Of a stretch of DNA of 64,000 bases, positions 60,886-64,000 are shown one piece after another (the first letter of the stretch is position 1; each line of letters opens with the position of its first letter). The DNA comes from an uncultured bacterium (lineage in GTDB: Bacteria > Acidobacteriota > Aminicenantia > Aminicenantales > Saccharicenantaceae), in contig CALEUG010000027.1 in NCBI GenBank assembly GCA_937920515.1, positions 1 to 64,000 of the forward strand, read 5' to 3'. The position numbers were made by a program, and so were the translations under genes. The notes beneath the pieces were generated by a model. That model did no database searches. It was not told where the DNA came from and worked only from the letters and a program-made list of their open reading frames with translations.

Positions 60886-62246
60886 AAACCTTCTCGGTGA
60901 TGCTGGTTGATGATGAAATCCTGACCCTCAGCAACCTGAAAAAAGCCCTGGAAAAGGAGGGCTACGAGATTATCCTGGCTGAATCGGGGGAAAAGGCCCT
61001 GGACCTGCTGGAAAGCAGCCGGCCCCACCTTATTCTGCTCGACCTGGTCCTGCCCGGTATTTCCGGTCTGGAGGTCCTGAAAAAGGTCAAGGAAACCGAC
61101 CGGGAAATCATAGTCATCATGATGTCGGCCTACGAAATACTGGAAAAAGCGGTGGAAGCCATGAAACTGGGCGCCTATGATTATCTTCTGAAACCCTTCA
61201 AGCTCAGCGAACTCAAAGCCACCGTTCAGAGGGCCCTGGAAACCCTGTCCCTGAGGCTGCGCTTCCTGGACGAATTTGAAAAACAGAAGCAGCGATATTA
61301 TTTCGGAAAGATAGTGGCCCAGAGCCGGAAAATGAAGGAGGTGCTGGACATGGCGGCCAGGGTGGCCCAATCCGACCGGACCACGGTGCTTCTCCAGGGA
61401 GAAAGTGGCACCGGCAAGGAACTGCTGGCCCGGGCCATTCATTACCACAGCCCGAGGGCCGAGAAGCCAATAGTGGCCATCAACTGCGCGGCCATACCGG
61501 AAAATTTGCTGGAGAGCGAGCTATTCGGCTACGAGGCCGGCGCATTCACCGACGCCCGGAAAAGAAAAATCGGCCTGCTGGAAAAAGCGGACGAGGGCAC
61601 GGTCTTCTTTGACGAAATCGGGGATATGTCCCTTGCCCTCCAGGCTAAAATCCTTCGGGTGCTGGAAGACGGAACTTTTGTCAGGCTGGGCGGCTCGCAA
61701 CCGATAAAAGTCAATATCCGGGTCATGGCCGCTACCAACCGCGACCTGGTTAAAGAAACCGAAAAAGGAAATTTCCGACAGGACCTTTTTTACCGGCTCA
61801 ACGTCGTGCCCATCACCATCCCCCCCTTGCGGGAAAGAAAAGAAGATATAATTCCCCTTGTCCTGTTTTTTATGGAAGAGTTCAACCGGGAAATCAAAAG
61901 AAACTTCAAGGGACTGGAGCCGGAAGCGGCTCAGGCCCTGCTGAACTACTCCTGGCCCGGTAACGTTCGAGAGCTGAGAAATACCGTGGAAAGGGTAATG
62001 TCCCTGTACCAGTCAGAGAATATCCAGTTGCAGTTCCTACCCCAGGAAATAAGGCAGGAACTGAATCTTCCGGAAGACAAGGTCATGTCGGCTCTAACCG
62101 GGAACTGGCCGACACTGGAAAATCTGGAAAAGGCCTACATCGCCAGAGTCCTTGAACATACAGGCAACAACAAGAGTCAGGCTGCCAGAATCCTGGGCTT
62201 AAACCCGGCCACCCTTTACCGCAAAATCAAGTCCTGGAAAAAGTGA
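60882..62246 (+). CDS. NtrC-family sigma-54 response regulator
   Basis: This 454-residue regulator starts at TTG after GAAGAGGAG, overlapping the kinase stop. The receiver domain has the acidic pair D10-D11, the phospho-acceptor Asp54 (LLDLVLPG) and Lys104. The AAA+ domain has GESGTGKE (173-180) and the sigma-54 contact loop GAFTDA (220-225). The Fis-type helix-turn-helix lies at the C-terminus (NNKSQAARILGLNPATLYRKI). It should activate sigma-54 promoters. One such promoter, with candidate binding sites, follows within 85 bases. Confidence 0.95.
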   Translation: MKTFSVMLVDDEILTLSNLKKALEKEGYEIILAESGEKALDLLESSRPHLILLDLVLPGISGLEVLKKVKETDREIIVIMMSAYEILEKAVEAMKLGAYDYLLKPFKLSELKATVQRALETLSLRLRFLDEFEKQKQRYYFGKIVAQSRKMKEVLDMAARVAQSDRTTVLLQGESGTGKELLARAIHYHSPRAEKPIVAINCAAIPENLLESELFGYEAGAFTDARKRKIGLLEKADEGTVFFDEIGDMSLALQAKILRVLEDGTFVRLGGSQPIKVNIRVMAATNRDLVKETEKGNFRQDLFYRLNVVPITIPPLRERKEDIIPLVLFFMEEFNREIKRNFKGLEPEAAQALLNYSWPGNVRELRNTVERVMSLYQSENIQLQFLPQEIRQELNLPEDKVMSALTGNWPTLENLEKAYIARVLEHTGNNKSQAARILGLNPATLYRKIKSWKK

Positions 62247-62249
62247 TTT

Positions 62250-62277
62250 TTGCATATTGCAATATTGCAACTTGCAA
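62250..62277 (+). promoter_or_regulatory. TTGCAA hexamer array, probable activator binding site
   Basis: Four hexamers, TTGCAT at 62250 and TTGCAA at 62257, 62265 and 62272, lie 7, 8 and 7 bases apart. The middle two form the perfect 14-bp palindrome TTGCAATATTGCAA (62257-62270). The array lies about 55-80 bases upstream of the sigma-54 -24 element, directly after the regulator's stop codon, the expected place for an enhancer. Confidence 0.55.
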
Positions 62278-62328
62278 TAACCACACCGGTTTCTGATATC
62301 ATCTCATTTGTTTTCAATAAGATAATTC

Positions 62329-62344
62329 TGGCACGACAATTGCA
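62329..62344 (+). promoter_or_regulatory. Sigma-54 promoter (-24/-12)
   Basis: TGGCAC (62329-62334), five bases, TTGCA (62340-62344) is an exact match to the sigma-54 consensus TGGCAC-N5-TTGC. It drives the genes at 62368 and 62638, next to an NtrC-family activator gene. Confidence 0.88.
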
Positions 62345-62367
62345 CTATTCAAGGGGTGGAGGCCTGA

Positions 62368-62625
62368 ATGAAAAACATATTACCACTGGCTCAAAATCAA
62401 AAAGAGCTGGAAGAAGAAAAACAAACCGAACAACAAAAGGCCAGGATTATTAAATTCCCCGATATCCAGTTAATGGAGAAAGCTGAACCGGAGCACGGCA
62501 AATCATCCCGGGTCAAAATAACAACCCACTACCTTTATTATCGCGACAAAAAAATACCCATAAGCCGCTTTGAGAAAGCCGGGTACGGAAAGCTGCTCCG
62601 ATTGCTGGTCAAAGAAATCTCTTAA
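62368..62625 (+). CDS. 85-residue unknown protein, sigma-54 regulated
   Basis: This small soluble protein has a ribosome binding site (GGGGTGGAGG) and a clear position between the sigma-54 promoter and glutamate dehydrogenase. The first 35 residues are charged and probably helical (KELEEEKQTEQQKAR). The C-terminal half (TTHYLYYRDKKIPISRFEKAGYGKLLRLL) looks folded. No cysteines or signal peptide, and no family recognised. It could be a regulator or a partner of glutamate dehydrogenase, in analogy to small proteins of nitrogen control. That is speculation from position only. Confidence 0.7.
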   Translation: MKNILPLAQNQKELEEEKQTEQQKARIIKFPDIQLMEKAEPEHGKSSRVKITTHYLYYRDKKIPISRFEKAGYGKLLRLLVKEIS

Positions 62626-62637
62626 CAAGGAGCCCCT

Positions 62638-63930
62638 ATGCCGGATAAAGCCAGAGTCCATTATATACATCCCATTCCCGAGGCCAAGGAGTACGACCCG
62701 TTTTTTGAGGCTACCCTGCAATTTGAAAAGGCAGCCAATTTCCTGGACCTTGACCCCTGGATTTACCAGCGCCTGAAATACCCGGAAAGAGAATTGACGG
62801 TCCATATCCCGATTACCATGGATGACGGACGGGCCGAAATCTTCACCGGTTTCCGGGTGCAGCATTCCACGGTCAGAGGTCCGGCCAAGGGAGGAATCAG
62901 GTTCTCGCCCGATGCCTCCATCAGCGAGTGCAAGGCCCTGGCCACCTGGATGACCTGGAAATGCGCGGTGGTCGACCTGCCCTTCGGCGGGGGGAAGGGA
63001 GCGGTTATCTGCGACCCGCTCAAGATGTCGGAAAACGAGCTGAAAAAACTCACCAAAGAATACACCCTGGCCATAAGAGACATCATCGGACCCTTCAAGG
63101 ACGTCCCGGCTCCCGACATGTTTACCAACGCCCAGACCATGGCCTGGATTGCTGACGCCTACAGCCAGGCCTGCGGCTACCTGGAACCGGCTGTGGTCAC
63201 CGGGAAACCGGTCCATCTGGGAGGTTCTCTCGGCCGGGCCATGGCCACCGGGACCGGACTGTTTTTTGTCCTGGAAGAGGCGCTGAAATACCTTGGCCTG
63301 AATTTTGAGGGACGAACCGTGGCCATTCTCGGCTTTGGCAACGTCGGTTCATCGATAGCCAAGCTGGTGCATAATGCTGGTTGCCGGATTATCGCCATCA
63401 CCGATATCTTCGGTGGTATCTACAGCGATAAAGGAATTGACCCCTTTGAGCTGGAAAAACAGGTGAAACAGACTGGCTCGGTGGTTAATTTTCCGGGGAC
63501 AGAAGCCATCGATAATGACAGCCTGATTGCCCTGGACTGCGACATCCTGATCCCGGCTGCCACCGAAGGCCAGATTCACCGGGGCAACGCCGGCCAGGTC
63601 AAGGCCAGGATAATCCTGGAAGGAGCCAACGGTCCAACCACCACCGAGGCCGACAGCATCCTGGTGGACAAAGGAGTGCTGGTCTGCCCGGATATTCTGG
63701 CCAACGCCGGCGGGGTGACCGTCTCCTACCTGGAATGGGTCCAGGACCTGCAGCGCTTCTTCCTGAGCGAAGAAGAAGTCACAGAGAAGCTGGAAAAGAA
63801 AATGAAAAAGGCTTTCCAGGAAATCATCGACCTGATGGAAAAGCACAAGCTGCCGATGAGAGAAGCGGCCTATGTCCTGGCGGTCGGCAGAGTAGCTGAA
63901 ACCCTCAAAGCCTTAGGCCGAGCGGCCTGA
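62638..63930 (+). CDS. gdhA: Glutamate dehydrogenase (Glu/Leu/Phe/Val family)
   Basis: This 430-residue oxidoreductase has the family length. It has the active-site lysine segment (GPAKGGIRFSP; PFGGGKGAV), GKPVHLGGSLGRAMATGTG and the Rossmann motif GFGNVGSSIAK of the nucleotide domain. It interconverts glutamate and 2-oxoglutarate plus ammonium. The acidic residue following the Rossmann fold (AITDIFGGIY) suggests NAD preference, by inference. An AAGGAG lies upstream of the ATG. The local sigma-54 promoter and NtrC pair imply control by an external amino acid or nitrogen signal. In a peptide fermenter the catabolic direction is likely. Confidence 0.95.
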   Translation: MPDKARVHYIHPIPEAKEYDPFFEATLQFEKAANFLDLDPWIYQRLKYPERELTVHIPITMDDGRAEIFTGFRVQHSTVRGPAKGGIRFSPDASISECKALATWMTWKCAVVDLPFGGGKGAVICDPLKMSENELKKLTKEYTLAIRDIIGPFKDVPAPDMFTNAQTMAWIADAYSQACGYLEPAVVTGKPVHLGGSLGRAMATGTGLFFVLEEALKYLGLNFEGRTVAILGFGNVGSSIAKLVHNAGCRIIAITDIFGGIYSDKGIDPFELEKQVKQTGSVVNFPGTEAIDNDSLIALDCDILIPAATEGQIHRGNAGQVKARIILEGANGPTTTEADSILVDKGVLVCPDILANAGGVTVSYLEWVQDLQRFFLSEEEVTEKLEKKMKKAFQEIIDLMEKHKLPMREAAYVLAVGRVAETLKALGRAA

Positions 63931-63972
63931 GCACCTATAAAACCGTTTTCCTTCTTAACCTAATTCCCTCCA

Positions 63973-63999
63973 GGGAGGGCGCCAGCCCTCCCCTTTCTT
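63973..63999 (+). terminator. Terminator after glutamate dehydrogenase
   Basis: GGGAGGGC pairs with GCCCTCCC (8 bp, loop GCCA) and is followed by CTTTCTTC at the window edge. The pyrimidine tail may continue beyond it. Confidence 0.6.
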
Positions 64000-64000
64000 C

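Noticed and set aside
1-64000. CRISPR arrays, insertion sequences, prophage, integration sites and rRNA
   Set aside because: No regularly spaced repeats, transposase or integrase motifs, tRNA-end duplications or rRNA-like stretches were seen anywhere.
1-64000. Very frequent CTGGCC/GGCCAG words on both strands
   Set aside because: They are explained by Leu-Ala and Leu-Gln codon preference (CTG, GCC) in coding DNA and are not concentrated in intergenic positions.

Overview
The window reads as a gene-dense chromosomal segment of a diderm (Gram-negative type), probably anaerobic, peptide- and amino-acid-fermenting bacterium. Support: secreted or lipoprotein peptidases and amidohydrolases, outer-membrane beta-barrel candidates, a four-subunit 2-oxoacid:ferredoxin oxidoreductase, small ferredoxins, a double 2-hydroxyacyl-CoA dehydratase activase, HypF, and a membrane NarI/HdrD-type iron-sulfur protein. 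The mix resembles Candidatus Aminicenantes or another Acidobacteriota-like lineage, but this is inferred from gene content only. I see no rRNA, CRISPR array, insertion sequence or prophage. Two tRNA genes are present, Arg(CCG) and Arg(CCT).

Layout. 1-1640: a truncated tandem OB-fold protein, a secreted micrococcal-type nuclease and tRNA-Arg(CCG). 1.7-4.7 kb: NarI/HdrD-like electron-transfer protein and a small outer-membrane protein. 5.3-10.9 kb: an operon of three paralogous secreted amidohydrolases plus an M20 (AbgB-like) amidohydrolase, facing an S9 prolyl oligopeptidase lipoprotein. 13.4-15.3 kb: a 30-residue membrane peptide, a sodium:solute symporter and a zinc-ribbon protein. 15.4-20.6 kb: an atypical phosphofructokinase and the 1396-residue activase. 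20.6-24.5 kb: gltX-hutU-DUF1614 on the minus strand. 24.7-29.5 kb: a cyclic-di-GMP cluster (GAF-GGDEF-PilZ, coiled-coil protein, HD-GYP). 29.5-33.8 kb: translation block (rpmE-prfA-prmC, rsmD and two unknown genes). 34-36.2 kb: thiC and an endonuclease IV-like gene. 36.2-39.9 kb: porGDAB and a TlpA-like lipoprotein. 40-44.4 kb: fabH, an OMP, an M14 carboxypeptidase and a coiled-coil membrane protein. 44.5-47.3 kb: queH-hypF. 47.3-52.9 kb: zinc-ribbon membrane protein, M50 protease, ferredoxin, TPR protein, a protein with a degenerate nuclease-like domain, tRNA-Arg(CCT), mutM. 53-58.7 kb: two small membrane proteins, gatB, ftsEX, a RodZ-like gene and recO. 58.7-64 kb: a Cache/PAS histidine kinase, an NtrC-type regulator, a sigma-54 promoter, an 85-residue unknown protein and glutamate dehydrogenase.

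The most interesting unit is the last one. The kinase and NtrC-type regulator overlap. They are followed within 85 bases by a consensus -24/-12 sigma-54 promoter (TGGCAC-N5-TTGCA), preceded by a compact array of TTGCAA hexamers that could be the enhancer. The predicted target is an undescribed small protein plus glutamate dehydrogenase, so sensor, activator, enhancer, promoter and target lie together in about 5 kb.

Other items of note are two amidohydrolase paralogues that have lost metal ligands beside an intact one, a tiny peptide translationally coupled to a symporter, a phosphofructokinase lacking the usual Gly-Gly loop, and several promoters placed so close to the start codon that the mRNAs would be leaderless. 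Promoters and terminators were found by eye from consensus and spacing, and functional names rest on motifs visible in the translations. No database search was possible.
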